A stretch of 30,160 nt of DNA, taken from Proteobacteria bacterium UBA2133 (GTDB lineage: Bacteria; Pseudomonadota; Gammaproteobacteria; Arenicellales; UBA868). Within the stretch, counting starts at the first letter, position 1; every line of letters begins with the position of its first letter. Under the pieces are notes generated by a model, which was given only the letters and a program-made list of their open reading frames with translations, was not told where the DNA came from and did no database searches. The position numbers were made by a program, and so were the translations under genes. The stretch is from NCBI GenBank assembly GCA_002327725.1, contig DCXP01000017.1, positions 1-30,160 on the forward strand. Direction: 5' to 3'. Shown here in pieces: positions 1 through 8,161 of the stretch.

Positions 1-20
1 TGTGGATTAGTTTCGTTCAT
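1..20 (-). CDS. 5' end of a leftward gene cut by the window edge
   Basis: On the minus strand an ATG at 20-18 opens a frame reading M-N-E-T-N-P up to the edge. Upstream lies AGGAGC with about five bases to the ATG, which is a good ribosome binding site. Only six codons are visible, so no product can be named. The call rests on the ribosome binding site and its position next to a gene-poor stretch. It could be chance. Confidence 0.35.
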
Positions 21-714
21 AATAGCTCCTGATTTAAGTCCGATGCAGGCTCGGCAATATTCTAACTGCGTCCATCCATGGACTCACAGTTTGTCATAAC
101 AATTTCCGATTTTTTTCGCTATGAAAAACAGTTTCATATTGTTGATTCATTTGCCCGACAAATCTCGCCATTTTTCAACATCAACCACCGCCTGGCTGGT
201 CTGACCTTTTTGTGGATCTTCATCTTCCGGGCTACTGGCGCCAGGTTGAACGAGATAAACTTTCATGGGTGATGGGTGCTCAGTAAAATTAAGTCGAAAT
301 AGGATGCTAATAAAATATCGATGCCGATACACTTGCCCGAATCCAGATGGTGGGAAGCATCCCTATTTTCGCCTGAACCTGCCACCCTATCATGACTACC
401 AGAGTACGATATTCGTCCTGTTCCGGAGGAATAGAAGTTTGCTTTCAACGAGCGCTGCTTATGATGCCATCAGCATAGCCAACGCGCCTGCCATTGCGTG
501 TTGGACATAAGTCTCGTTATCCGCACTAGTCGTCTCGCCCACGCCTGGTGCCATAAATTACGACTGACGCTTAGATTCCCTCATTGCTGGGCCATGTTCC
601 GCAACTACCCCAGTCTCCCCACCAAATCCTCTGCTCTTAAATGCGTATAGCGCATTAGCATCCTTGTATTTTGGAGAACGCTCGAGTGTCCCCGGGCGTA
701 AGTCATTGAGAAGG
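21..714. other. Gene-poor stretch, possible decayed coding sequence
   Basis: Nearly 700 bases hold no convincing intact gene. Frames open on either strand are at most about 95 codons and resemble nothing complete. Two minus-strand pieces look coding-like. One, 147-266, starts like a SixA-type phosphohistidine phosphatase. The other, about 561-700, contains a Gly-rich GFGG segment after SPKYKDANALYAF and ends in a stop at 558-560. A different minus frame, 459-554, follows immediately. This pattern suggests frameshifted relics of one or more leftward genes, but the evidence is weak. The stretch also carries the 5' leader of the gene starting at 20 and the region downstream of the tRNA-Glu gene. 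Confidence 0.45.
147..266 (-). pseudogene. Possible remnant of a SixA-like histidine phosphatase N-terminus
   Basis: A 39-codon minus-strand frame begins MKVYLVQPGASSPEDEDPQK. It resembles the first strand of the SixA/phosphoglycerate mutase family, which normally reads xxYLVRHGxA or YLVQHGxA. Here Pro stands where the catalytic His belongs, and the frame stops after about 39 codons against roughly 150-160 for a whole SixA. If the resemblance is real, it is a dead fragment. A chance short ORF is an equal alternative. Confidence 0.2.
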
Positions 715-789
715 TGGCGCTCCCTAGGGGAATCGAACCCCTGTTTCCGGCGTGAGAGGCCAGCGTCCTGACCGCTAGACGAAGGGAGC
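715..789 (-). tRNA. tRNA-Glu (anticodon CUC)
   Basis: The reverse complement folds as a 75-nt cloverleaf with CCA encoded at the 3' end (715-717). The acceptor stem is GCTCCCT paired with AGGGAGC, with discriminator G. The anticodon loop CTCTCAC gives anticodon CTC, held by a five-pair stem that includes one T-G pair. The T arm contains GGTTCGATTCC. The sequence closely follows E. coli tRNA-Glu, with one base fewer in the D loop. It is transcribed away from pcnB. The isoacceptor reads GAG, and a UUC-anticodon tRNA must be encoded elsewhere. Confidence 0.97.
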
Positions 790-892
790 GAACGGCAGGC
801 GCGAAATGCTAACATAGCGCCGGTATGTTTCCCATCGTCTCGCATCCGTTGCCACCTGGTCGTGGCGAGTCTGTAGCGGACAGCCGAATCTC

Positions 893-2260
893 CTGATCAA
901 GAAATTTCTGAAATCCTTTATCCCGGCAGGTCGCTCTGATCGGGATCAGCCTGTACCGCCGCGCGTTATCACGCCGGAGGAGCATGGGCTTCGGCCGTCC
1001 AGCGTCAGCAAGGGCGCCCGCAAGGTGGCTGACTCACTAAACCAGGCCGGGTTTTCGGCAGAGTTGGTGGGTGGGTGCGTGCGTGACCTGCTTCTCGGCG
1101 AGCGGCCCAAGGATTTCGACGTGGTAACCGATGCATCCCCCGAAGACGTGCGGCGGGTGTTTCCACGATCGCGAATGATCGGGCGGCGTTTTCGGATCGT
1201 GCATGTGCGGATGGGCCGGGAGGTGATCGAGGTCTCCACTTACCGGGCGGGAATCGACAGCGAATCAGAGGCCGAGGAAAGCACGCACAGTCATCTTGGC
1301 CGTATTCTTCGAGATAACGTGTTCGGGACCCGCGAGCAGGATGTGTTTCGCCGGGACTTTACCGCCAATGCGCTGTACTACGACATCGGCAGCAATTCGT
1401 TGCTCGACTATGTCGACGGGTTTTCAGATATCAAGTCGGGCCGGCTTCGTTTTATCGGTGATCCGGCCAAGCGGATAAACGAGGATCCGGTCAGGATGCT
1501 TCGCGCGGTCCGCTTCAAGGCGAAACTTGATCTTGATCTGGAGCCGGGGATTGACGAGATCTTCCGCGAACAGGCTTATCTTCTGCGCCATGTCCCGCCG
1601 GCACGGCTGTTCGACGAGGTGCTCAAACTCTTCCATAGCGGTTATGCCGTTGCGAGCTTCGGGCTGTTGCGTGAATTTGGTCTTTTCGCTGAACTTTTTC
1701 CTGAAGCAGAACGGTCTTATGGAGAAGCCGACCTTGAGCCCCAGCGCGGCCTGGTGTTGCAGGGATTTCAGAACACTGACCGGCGGATAGAAAAGGGTAA
1801 GCCGGTCATCGCGGCGTTTCTTTTTGCCTGTATTTTCTGGAGGGCGGTGCGACGTCAGTGCGATCGCCATGAAGGAAGGCGGAAAAATACCCAGCAGTTG
1901 CTGCAGCGCTCAGCCTTCGAGGTTCTCGGCCGAGAAAATCAACGGGTCATGATTCCAAGGCGCGTGAGCACTGCGGTTGTTGAAATCTGGGAACTGCAAA
2001 GCCGTCTTGAGGCGCGCCGGCCACGGATGGTACAGCGGCTGCTGGAGAACAGGCGCTTTCGTGCTGCCTATGATTTTCTGCTCCTGCGCTCTCGGGCCGG
2101 GGAAGTCCCCTCGGAACTCGCCGGATGGTGGACCGAGATTCAGGAATGCGATGGACCTGACCGGCAGGCCATGATCCAGGGGCTGGGCGGGGGCCGGGCG
2201 CCCAGAAAAGGCCGGCGGCGCCCGCGCCGGTCGCGCCCTCCCGCGGGCAACGCGCGATGA
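893..2260 (+). CDS. pcnB: Poly(A) polymerase I, probable non-canonical start codon
   Basis: Adds 3' poly(A) tails to RNA and so promotes decay of mRNA fragments and regulatory RNAs in the cytoplasm. The nucleotidyltransferase core is clear: LVGGCVRDLLLG at about residues 58-69, then the metal-binding D-F-D near 74-76, and RRDFTANALYYD further on. The C-terminus is rich in Arg and Pro (GRRRPRRSRPP), as in E. coli PcnB. The first ordinary start is GTG at 1025, but the 44 codons before it (PPRVITPEEHGL and onward) match the conserved PcnB N-terminus. Back to the in-frame stop at 815-817 there is no ATG, GTG or TTG. I place the start at CTG 893, so that LIKKFLKSF lines up with the start of other PcnB proteins. 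ATC 896 is the main alternative. E. coli pcnB itself starts at AUU. The length of about 455 aa is normal. Its last bases overlap folK (ATGA), the usual pairing. Product certain, start uncertain. Confidence 0.95.
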   Translation: MIKKFLKSFIPAGRSDRDQPVPPRVITPEEHGLRPSSVSKGARKVADSLNQAGFSAELVGGCVRDLLLGERPKDFDVVTDASPEDVRRVFPRSRMIGRRFRIVHVRMGREVIEVSTYRAGIDSESEAEESTHSHLGRILRDNVFGTREQDVFRRDFTANALYYDIGSNSLLDYVDGFSDIKSGRLRFIGDPAKRINEDPVRMLRAVRFKAKLDLDLEPGIDEIFREQAYLLRHVPPARLFDEVLKLFHSGYAVASFGLLREFGLFAELFPEAERSYGEADLEPQRGLVLQGFQNTDRRIEKGKPVIAAFLFACIFWRAVRRQCDRHEGRRKNTQQLLQRSAFEVLGRENQRVMIPRRVSTAVVEIWELQSRLEARRPRMVQRLLENRRFRAAYDFLLLRSRAGEVPSELAGWWTEIQECDGPDRQAMIQGLGGGRAPRKGRRRPRRSRPPAGNAR

Positions 2261-2769
2261 AACTACCGTCGGCAGCAGCCCATGCCTGGATCGGTCTGGG
2301 CGGCAATCTGGAAGACCCCAAGGCCGCTATTCGCGGCGCGCTTTTTCGCCTGAACGGGGAGGAGGGCGTTAGTCTGGATGCCGTTTCCTCGCTGTACCGC
2401 ACGGCGCCCGTGGGGATCACGGATCAACCGGATTTTCTGAACGCGGTTGCGCGTCTGGTGACATCTCTTGATCCGGAGCAACTGCTGCGCAAGTTGCTGG
2501 AGATCGAGGCCGCCCTCGGAAGGGTCCGCCCGGGTGCGCAGTTCGGGCCGAGGTTGGTTGATCTCGACCTCCTGCTCTATGGAGAGGTGTCAATGGCGAC
2601 GGCAGACCTGACCGTGCCGCATCCGAAGATGCACCTTCGGCGCTTTGTACTTGAGCCGCTTTTCGAGATAGAGGGAGATATGACCTTGCCGGGCGGCGAC
2701 CGGATTGCCCGCCTTCTGGAACAATGCCGGGACCAGCGCGTGGCGCCGGCAGGCCCGCTCGAAATCTAG
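2257..2769 (+). CDS. folK: 2-amino-4-hydroxy-6-hydroxymethyldihydropteridine pyrophosphokinase
   Basis: HPPK transfers pyrophosphate from ATP to hydroxymethyldihydropterin in folate synthesis, in the cytoplasm. The 170-aa protein has the N-terminal GLGGNLEDP (13-21) and the substrate loop SLYRTAPVG. It also has DFLNAV and the Mg-binding FGPRLVDLDLLLYG with Asp102 and Asp104, which correspond to Asp95 and Asp97 of E. coli. The PHPKMHLRRFVLEPL segment follows. The ATG overlaps the pcnB stop by four bases, so the two are translationally coupled, as is common in gammaproteobacteria. The usual next genes, panB and panC, are absent here. No own promoter is apparent. Confidence 0.96.
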   Translation: MKLPSAAAHAWIGLGGNLEDPKAAIRGALFRLNGEEGVSLDAVSSLYRTAPVGITDQPDFLNAVARLVTSLDPEQLLRKLLEIEAALGRVRPGAQFGPRLVDLDLLLYGEVSMATADLTVPHPKMHLRRFVLEPLFEIEGDMTLPGGDRIARLLEQCRDQRVAPAGPLEI

Positions 2770-2892
2770 CCTTTAGTCCCGATTGACGTTCAGGGCGGGT
2801 GGATGATCAGGTAAAATTGTGCCTGCACCGCCTCATTGGCAGCACAAGCCAGGACCCTCGCCATATGCCGTCAGCGCTGTCTGATCCCTTCC

Positions 2893-4107
2893 ATGTCGTT
2901 TGACACTGAGCCCCGGCGAATCCTTTCCGGCATGCGGCCTACCGGCCGGCTTCACCTTGGCCATTACCATGGGGTGCTCAAGAACTGGGTCCGGCTGCAG
3001 GAAGAGGCCAAGTGCTTTTATTTCGTTGCCGACTGGCATGCCCTCACGACCCACTACGAGGAGCCTGGAGAGATGGATGCCCACGTCTGGGACATGCTGG
3101 TCGACTGGCTTGCCGCTGGCATCGACCCGGAGCAGGCAACCCTGTTCATACAGTCGCGGGTGCCGCAGCACGCGGAACTGCATCTGCTGCTCTCCATGAT
3201 CACCCCCCTGGGCTGGTTGCTGCGGGTGCCGAGTTTCAAGGACCAGCAGCAGCAGTTGAAAGACCGTGATCTCGCCACCTACGGGTTTTTGGGATACCCG
3301 CTGCTGCAGAGCGCGGATATCCTGATGTACCGCGCAACCGGCGTCCCCGTCGGCGAGGATCAGGTCCCGCATGTGGAACTGACCCGCGAGATTGGCCGCA
3401 GATTCAATCATGTGTTTGGACGCGACAGCGCTTTTGAAGAAAAGGCGCAGGAAGCGCTTTCGCGGCTCGGAAAGAAGTCGGCCAAGGCGTATTCAAAGGC
3501 CCGCAATGAATGGCTGCAGGATGGCAACGCAGCGGCGCGGGAGAGCGCGCTGGCCACCATCGCGGGATCGGCCAATATCTCTGCAGAAGACCGCGAGCGC
3601 TTGAGCGGGTTTCTCGATGGCGGCGGCCGCGAGATCCTTTCGGAACCGGAGGCGCTGCTGACTCCGGCCGCGAAGATGCCGGGGCTCGATGGGCAGAAAA
3701 TGTCCAAGTCTTACAACAACACAATCCAGATGCGCGACGAACCCGAGCGCTTGAGCACCCGGCTGATGTCGATGCCGACCGATCCCGCCCGCCAGCGCCG
3801 CAACGATCCCGGCGACCCGGATAAATGTCCGGTGTGGGATCTGCATAAGATCTATACGCCGGCGGCGAAAAGGGATGAACTTGCCGCAGGGTGCCGAAGC
3901 GCGGATATCGGCTGCGTCGACTGCAAAAAACCCTTGCTGGATTCCCTGCTGGAAGAGCAGGCACTGCTGCATCAGCGTGCAGAACCTTTCGAACAGAATC
4001 CTGCCCGGATCCGGGAGATCATTGAAACAGGATGCGCGCGTGCCCGAGAGGCCGCTGAAGAAACGCTCGAGGAAGTCCGGGCGGCCGTGGGGACGCTTTA
4101 CACATGA
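2893..4107 (+). CDS. trpS: Tryptophanyl-tRNA synthetase (long form)
   Basis: Charges tRNA-Trp with tryptophan. It is a class I synthetase with the HIGH signature as HLGH at 21-24, the substrate segment GEDQ at 154-157, and KMSKS at 269-273. Between about 177 and 250 there is a long helical insert, charged and Ala-rich, before the KMSKS loop. This insert characterises the roughly 400-aa TrpS form of some proteobacteria, as opposed to the 334-aa E. coli type. Start choice: ATG 2893 gives MSFDTEPRRILSG, the expected N-terminus. A TTG at 2836 would add 19 residues with no family match. The 123 bases after folK contain TTGACG (2783-2788) and TAAAAT (2812-2817), but the 23-base spacing is too wide for a standard promoter. 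The stop overlaps scpA (ATGA). Confidence 0.96.
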   Translation: MSFDTEPRRILSGMRPTGRLHLGHYHGVLKNWVRLQEEAKCFYFVADWHALTTHYEEPGEMDAHVWDMLVDWLAAGIDPEQATLFIQSRVPQHAELHLLLSMITPLGWLLRVPSFKDQQQQLKDRDLATYGFLGYPLLQSADILMYRATGVPVGEDQVPHVELTREIGRRFNHVFGRDSAFEEKAQEALSRLGKKSAKAYSKARNEWLQDGNAAARESALATIAGSANISAEDRERLSGFLDGGGREILSEPEALLTPAAKMPGLDGQKMSKSYNNTIQMRDEPERLSTRLMSMPTDPARQRRNDPGDPDKCPVWDLHKIYTPAAKRDELAAGCRSADIGCVDCKKPLLDSLLEEQALLHQRAEPFEQNPARIREIIETGCARAREAAEETLEEVRAAVGTLYT

Positions 4108-4922
4108 GCGATGACGGCCTGCAACTGCCGGAAAACGGCGATCCGCAGGGCAGTACCCGCGCGGTTGTCGGCGGCAAAGCGCTCGAGCAATGGCCTGAAG
4201 ACCTATATATCCCCCCCGAGGCGCTCGAGGTGGTGCTCGAGAGTTTCGAGGGGCCTTTGGATCTGTTGCTGTATCTGATTCGCAAGCAGAATATCGATAT
4301 TCTTGATTTGCCGGTAGCCGATATTACCCGCCAGTACATGCACTACATCGATCTGATGCAGCGTATGCAGCTTGACCTTGCAGCGGATTACCTGGTCATG
4401 GCGACCATGCTGGCGGAAATCAAGTCACGCATGCTGCTGCCCCGGCCCGATCTCGGCGATGAAGACGACGAGGATCCAAGGGCAGCCCTGATTAAAAGGC
4501 TGCAGGAATATGAGCGTTTTAAGAGTGCGGCTGAAAATCTGGATAACCGTCCGCGGCTGGAGCGGGATCTGTATCTGGTGTTTGCCCGTGTTGAGGATCC
4601 GGATCCGCCCAAGGTGGAGGCCCGGGTGGAGGTGGATGATCTGGTGGCGGCGATGCGCTCTGCAATGCTTTCGGCTGCACGCCGGGAGCATCTGCAGATG
4701 GTCCCGGAAACGTTGTCGGTCAGGGAACGGATGGGGCAGATCCTCGATCGGGTACGCAGCGGAGAATACGTCGCTCTGAGTGATTTTTTTACCAGCGAAG
4801 AAGGGCGCAAGGGATTGGTCGTGAGTTTTATTGCGATATTGGAACTCGTGAGAGACGGGATTTTGACCGCGGCACAGAACGAACCGTTTTCCCAGATTCA
4901 CGTTAAGGCGAAATCTGCATGA
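4104..4922 (+). CDS. scpA: Segregation and condensation protein A (kleisin)
   Basis: ScpA is the kleisin subunit that bridges the SMC heads and recruits ScpB to the chromosome condensin complex. The 272-aa protein has the hallmark ESFEGPLDLLLYLIRKQNID near residues 46-65, followed by DILDLPVADITRQY and MATMLAEIKSRMLLP. The C-terminal winged helix contains FTSEEGRKGLVVSFIAILELV. An acidic linker (GDEDDEDP) lies in the middle. It overlaps trpS upstream and scpB downstream by four bases each, so all are probably co-translated. SMC itself is not in the window. Confidence 0.95.
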   Translation: MSDDGLQLPENGDPQGSTRAVVGGKALEQWPEDLYIPPEALEVVLESFEGPLDLLLYLIRKQNIDILDLPVADITRQYMHYIDLMQRMQLDLAADYLVMATMLAEIKSRMLLPRPDLGDEDDEDPRAALIKRLQEYERFKSAAENLDNRPRLERDLYLVFARVEDPDPPKVEARVEVDDLVAAMRSAMLSAARREHLQMVPETLSVRERMGQILDRVRSGEYVALSDFFTSEEGRKGLVVSFIAILELVRDGILTAAQNEPFSQIHVKAKSA

Positions 4923-5686
4923 CCGGGATACAACCTATTGCCAACGCTGTCGAGGCTGCATTGTTCTCCTCGGAGCGCCCGCTCACTGTCCGTGATCTGC
5001 AGATCCTGTTCGATCAGAAGGTCGATAAAGAGATGATCCGCTCGGCACTGGAGCAACTGCGGTCCGACTACGTGGGCCGGGGAGTGGAACTGGTCGAGGT
5101 CGCGGGCGGGTTTCGTTTTCAGACAAAGGCAGTCCACGCTCCGGCATTGCGCGCACTGCGGGAAAGCCGTCCGCCGCGCTACTCGCGGGCGCTGCTGGAG
5201 ACACTGGCGATCATTGCCTACCGCCAGCCTGTCACGCGCGGTGATATTGAGGATATCCGGGGCGTTACGGTCACCACCGAAATCATGCGCGTTCTGCTGG
5301 ACCGCGAATGGATCCGCCAGTCCGGTAGCCGTGAGGTGCCAGGGCACCCTGCGCTTTATGTCACCACCGCGATTTTTCTCGAATATTTCGGCCTGACGTC
5401 GCTCAAGGAACTGCCAGGCCTGGATGATGAACGACAGCTCGCCGACATCGCGCGGGAACTCGGCATCGAGATGCCCTCATCCCTGGCGCCTGTCCCTATG
5501 GAAAATCCGGAAGGGGAAGCCGGCGATGACGGGCCCGATGAAGTGGATTCCGAAAACGGCGATGTGGATGACCTGCCTGTCAGTGCCGAATACGTCAGTG
5601 ACGACTCCGACAGCGAAAGTGCTCAAATCCAGGACCCAGACGACGAATCTGCGACCCGGGCTGCGCTGAACTCGGAATTTGACTGA
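4919..5686 (+). CDS. scpB: Segregation and condensation protein B
   Basis: ScpB dimers bind ScpA within the SMC condensin complex. The two winged-helix domains are visible: NAVEAALFSSERPLTVRDLQ at the start, and RALLETLAIIAYRQPVTRGD with IRGV in the second domain. GHPALYVTTAIFLEYFGL and SLKELPGL close the folded part at about residue 180. The final 70 residues are very acidic (many Asp, Glu and Ser) and look disordered, a variable tail common in proteobacterial ScpB. The start overlaps scpA by four bases, and the 3' end overlaps rluB by eight. Confidence 0.94.
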   Translation: MTGIQPIANAVEAALFSSERPLTVRDLQILFDQKVDKEMIRSALEQLRSDYVGRGVELVEVAGGFRFQTKAVHAPALRALRESRPPRYSRALLETLAIIAYRQPVTRGDIEDIRGVTVTTEIMRVLLDREWIRQSGSREVPGHPALYVTTAIFLEYFGLTSLKELPGLDDERQLADIARELGIEMPSSLAPVPMENPEGEAGDDGPDEVDSENGDVDDLPVSAEYVSDDSDSESAQIQDPDDESATRAALNSEFD

Positions 5687-6476
5687 ACGGGTACAGAAAG
5701 CACTCGCCCGGGCGGGCTTGGGATCCCGCCGTGAGATAGAGCGTTGGGTGCGCGAGGGGCGGGTACAGATTAATGGCCGGCCGGCCGAGATCGGCCAGCA
5801 GGTCGGCGAGTCCTGCCGGGTCACGGTGGATGGCCGACCCGTCGCCCTTTCTCCAAGCACTTTCGCGACTACACGCGTACTGCTTTACCACAAGCCGGTA
5901 GGCGAGATCTGCTCTCGCGATGACCGGCAGGGACGCGCTACGGTGTTTGCTCGCCTGCCCCGCCTTCGGGGCCGGCGCTGGGTTTCGGTGGGGCGGCTCG
6001 ACATCAATACATCCGGCCTTCTTGTTTTCACCACGGATGGAGAACTCGCGCATCGGCTGATGCACCCGTCGACCGGGATCGAACGGGAATATCGCTGCCG
6101 GGTCCGCGGTACGCCGGGTGAGCGCGAACTCAATCGGTTGATGGCGGGGGTCAGACTCAGCGGGCAGTTATGCCGGTTTGAATCAGTCGAGCCCGGCAGG
6201 GGGTCAGGCGCTAACCGCTGGTACCGGGTGGTACTGAAAGAGGGGCGCAATCGGGAAGTCCGGCGCATGTGGCAGAGCGTGGACTGCACCGTCAGCCGGC
6301 TGATCCGCGTGCGCTATGGCCCATTTCGGCTGGATCGAAAACATCGCGTCGGGGAGTACGTGGAACTGAATGCATCTGAACGCGCCAGACTCGTTCAGTA
6401 CGTCGATGGGGCCAAAGCGGCCGCCACTGCAAACAGATCAGACACAAAACGCACCGACTCGCGTCATCGGCGCTGA
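5679..6476 (+). CDS. rluB: 23S rRNA pseudouridine synthase, RluB type
   Basis: RluB makes pseudouridine at 23S rRNA position 2605 (E. coli numbering). An N-terminal S4 RNA-binding domain (about 3-60, VQKALARAGLGSRREIERW) is followed by the RsuA/RluB catalytic domain. The domain has GRLDINTSGLLVFTTDGELA with catalytic Asp108, LMHPS, and EGRNREVRRMW. The close order of motifs and LRGRRWVSVGRLD favour RluB over RsuA, RluE or RluF. The C-terminus is short and basic. The only fitting start is TTG at 5679, inside the end of scpB, suggesting coupled translation. The scpA-scpB-rluB order is common in proteobacteria. The 3' end overlaps the convergent next gene by 13 bases. Confidence 0.92.
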   Translation: MTERVQKALARAGLGSRREIERWVREGRVQINGRPAEIGQQVGESCRVTVDGRPVALSPSTFATTRVLLYHKPVGEICSRDDRQGRATVFARLPRLRGRRWVSVGRLDINTSGLLVFTTDGELAHRLMHPSTGIEREYRCRVRGTPGERELNRLMAGVRLSGQLCRFESVEPGRGSGANRWYRVVLKEGRNREVRRMWQSVDCTVSRLIRVRYGPFRLDRKHRVGEYVELNASERARLVQYVDGAKAAATANRSDTKRTDSRHRR

Positions 6477-6973
6477 GTTTTCTCCTTTTTGGGGTTCAGG
6501 TGAGTGGCGTCGGCCTGCATCCGGCCACTGAAGTCAAAGGCTTTACCGAATCCTTTTACCCACTGGCCGCCCAGAGGCTGCAAGGCAAAGAGTTCAAAAT
6601 CCGGCAGGGCACTCAAGGTATCAATGATGTCGCCGAAGCGCTCGGAAAATAGATTGATCAGTTCATCCCAGGTAGCGGTATCTCTTGCGTATTGCTCGGC
6701 CTCACATTGAAAGCGGAGCCGGCGCCGGGCATAGATCTGCCCACACGCGTTTTCATCCTCTATAAACAACACCGTCGCCCGGGGATCATGGATGAGGTTG
6801 CCGGTATGTGCAGAAAGGTGACTTGTCAGGATGAAAAACCGCTGGTCATGATCGACAAAAGGGGTGTAACTCAGATCGGGTGAGCCGTCGGGATTTAAGG
6901 TTGACAGCAGAACGGAGCGGAACCCGGCGATAAACTTCTCGCACTCGGCTTTCAGTTCCTCGTCAAGGCTCAT
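6464..6973 (-). CDS. HugZ-like / pyridoxamine oxidase-fold protein
   Basis: A 169-aa split-barrel protein of the pyridoxamine 5'-phosphate oxidase-related superfamily, closest in feel to the HugZ/HutZ heme-utilisation group. Evidence is FRSVLLSTLNPDGSPDLSYTPF near the start, then FILTSHLSAHTGNLIHDPRATVLFIED, and ARRRLRFQCEAE. The C-terminal LPDFELFALQPLGGQWVKGF resembles the end of HugZ-like proteins. HugZ family members bind heme or flavin and help release iron from heme, but specificity cannot be read here. ATG 6973 has AGGGA about ten bases upstream. It is the third gene of a leftward group, 24 bases after the ACC deaminase-type gene. No heme transport gene is next to it. Confidence 0.8.
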   Translation of the reverse strand: MSLDEELKAECEKFIAGFRSVLLSTLNPDGSPDLSYTPFVDHDQRFFILTSHLSAHTGNLIHDPRATVLFIEDENACGQIYARRRLRFQCEAEQYARDTATWDELINLFSERFGDIIDTLSALPDFELFALQPLGGQWVKGFGKAFDFSGRMQADATHLNPKKEKTQRR

Positions 6974-6997
6974 TCCGATGTTTCCCTGCAGGGTGAA

Positions 6998-8017
6998 TTA
7001 ACCGTTTCGGTAGGTATAACTGTAGCCGTTAAGCGCAGGTGCGCCCCCAAGGTGCGCATAAAGCAGTTTTGATCCTTTTGGAAAAAATCCTTTTTGCACC
7101 AGGTCCATCATACCCTGCATCGACTTGCCCTCGTAGACGGGGTCCGTGATCATTCCTTCGGTCCGTGCAGCAAGGCGGATGGCTTCGCTGGTCTCCGGGC
7201 TCGGCACACCGTAAGCGGGGTAGGCGTAGTCGGGATTGATGTGGATATCGGCATCAGTAATCTGCTGCTTCAGGTCTATTAACTCCGCCGTGTCACGGGC
7301 GATTTTTGTTACCTGCGCCCGGGTTTGTTCCAGGGTGCCAGAGCCGTCGATGCCGATCACGCGATCGGCCCGATTATCCGCCTTGAATCCGACGATCATG
7401 CCTGCCTGGGTCGATCCCGTCACCACGCAGACGATGATGTAGTCAAAACGCAGTCCAAGTTCCGCTTCTTGCGCCCGGACTTCCTCGGCAAAACCAACGT
7501 AGCCGAGACCACCGAATTTATGCACCGATGCGCCGGCAGGGATGCCATAAGGAATGCCTCCGTGGTCACGAACGTCCTGCATGGCATCCTCCCAGCTTTT
7601 CCGGATGCCGATATCGAACCCCTCGTCAACAATTCGCGAATCCGCCCCCAGCAAACGGGTCAGCAGGATATTCCCTACGCGGTCATATACGGCATCGTCG
7701 TGTGGTACCCAGCTTTCCTGAACAAGACGGCATTTCATGCCGATTTTGGCCGCTACGGCCGCAACCATCCGGGTGTGGTTGGACTGGATACCGCCGATAG
7801 ATACCAAGGTATCCGCGCCGGATGCGATCGCATCGGGAACGATGTATTCGAGTTTCCGCAGCTTGTTGCCGCCTAGCGCCAGGCCGGAGTTGCAGTCATC
7901 GCGTTTGGCATAGATTTCAACCTCGCCGCCGAGGGCTTGTGTCAGCCGAGGGAGATGCTCGATGGGTGTCGGCCCGAATGTGAGTGGATAACGTTCGAAT
8001 TGATCAAGGAGTCCCAT
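6998..8017 (-). CDS. acdS: 1-aminocyclopropane-1-carboxylate deaminase (or D-cysteine desulfhydrase)
   Basis: A PLP enzyme of the tryptophan synthase beta fold that breaks ACC into 2-oxobutanoate and ammonia. The 339-aa protein matches Pseudomonas AcdS along its length: YPLTFGPTPI, KRDDCNSGLALGGNK with PLP Lys52, and IGGIQSN with Ser79. Two residues that separate true ACC deaminases from D-cysteine desulfhydrases are on the ACC side: Glu in DPVYEGKS and Leu in YAHLGG, where desulfhydrases usually have Thr. The numbering is offset by one from the classical 338-aa enzyme. It lies 144 bases downstream of a cystathionine beta-lyase-like gene and just before a HugZ-like gene, so a sulfur amino acid role remains possible. 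No strong ribosome binding site precedes ATG 8017. No ethylene-related partner is nearby. Confidence 0.85.
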   Translation of the reverse strand: MGLLDQFERYPLTFGPTPIEHLPRLTQALGGEVEIYAKRDDCNSGLALGGNKLRKLEYIVPDAIASGADTLVSIGGIQSNHTRMVAAVAAKIGMKCRLVQESWVPHDDAVYDRVGNILLTRLLGADSRIVDEGFDIGIRKSWEDAMQDVRDHGGIPYGIPAGASVHKFGGLGYVGFAEEVRAQEAELGLRFDYIIVCVVTGSTQAGMIVGFKADNRADRVIGIDGSGTLEQTRAQVTKIARDTAELIDLKQQITDADIHINPDYAYPAYGVPSPETSEAIRLAARTEGMITDPVYEGKSMQGMMDLVQKGFFPKGSKLLYAHLGGAPALNGYSYTYRNG

Positions 8018-8161
8018 AGTGGTTGCTGGCTTTATCAGATAGATGATGAGCTGCTTTGTGTTCTTGAGAGTTCTGTGGTCAGGTCAGAGAGGCTCCTTAC
8101 ATGCTGCAGCACCAATCGACCTGGGCTTGTTTCAACGATGACTTGTGCACCGGTCCCGCAG

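Noticed and set aside
558..845. Minus-strand 95-codon frame across the tRNA gene
   Set aside because: It reads straight through the tRNA-Glu gene. At most its last part could be a relic.
1025..1027. GTG as the pcnB start
   Set aside because: It would remove about 44 residues that match conserved PcnB sequence, including the segment ITPEEHGL.
1424..2420. Minus-strand frames opposite pcnB and folK
   Set aside because: They mirror strongly coding plus-strand genes and show no family motif.
2783..2817. TTGACG ... TAAAAT as a trpS promoter
   Set aside because: The 23-base spacing is well beyond the usual 16-18.
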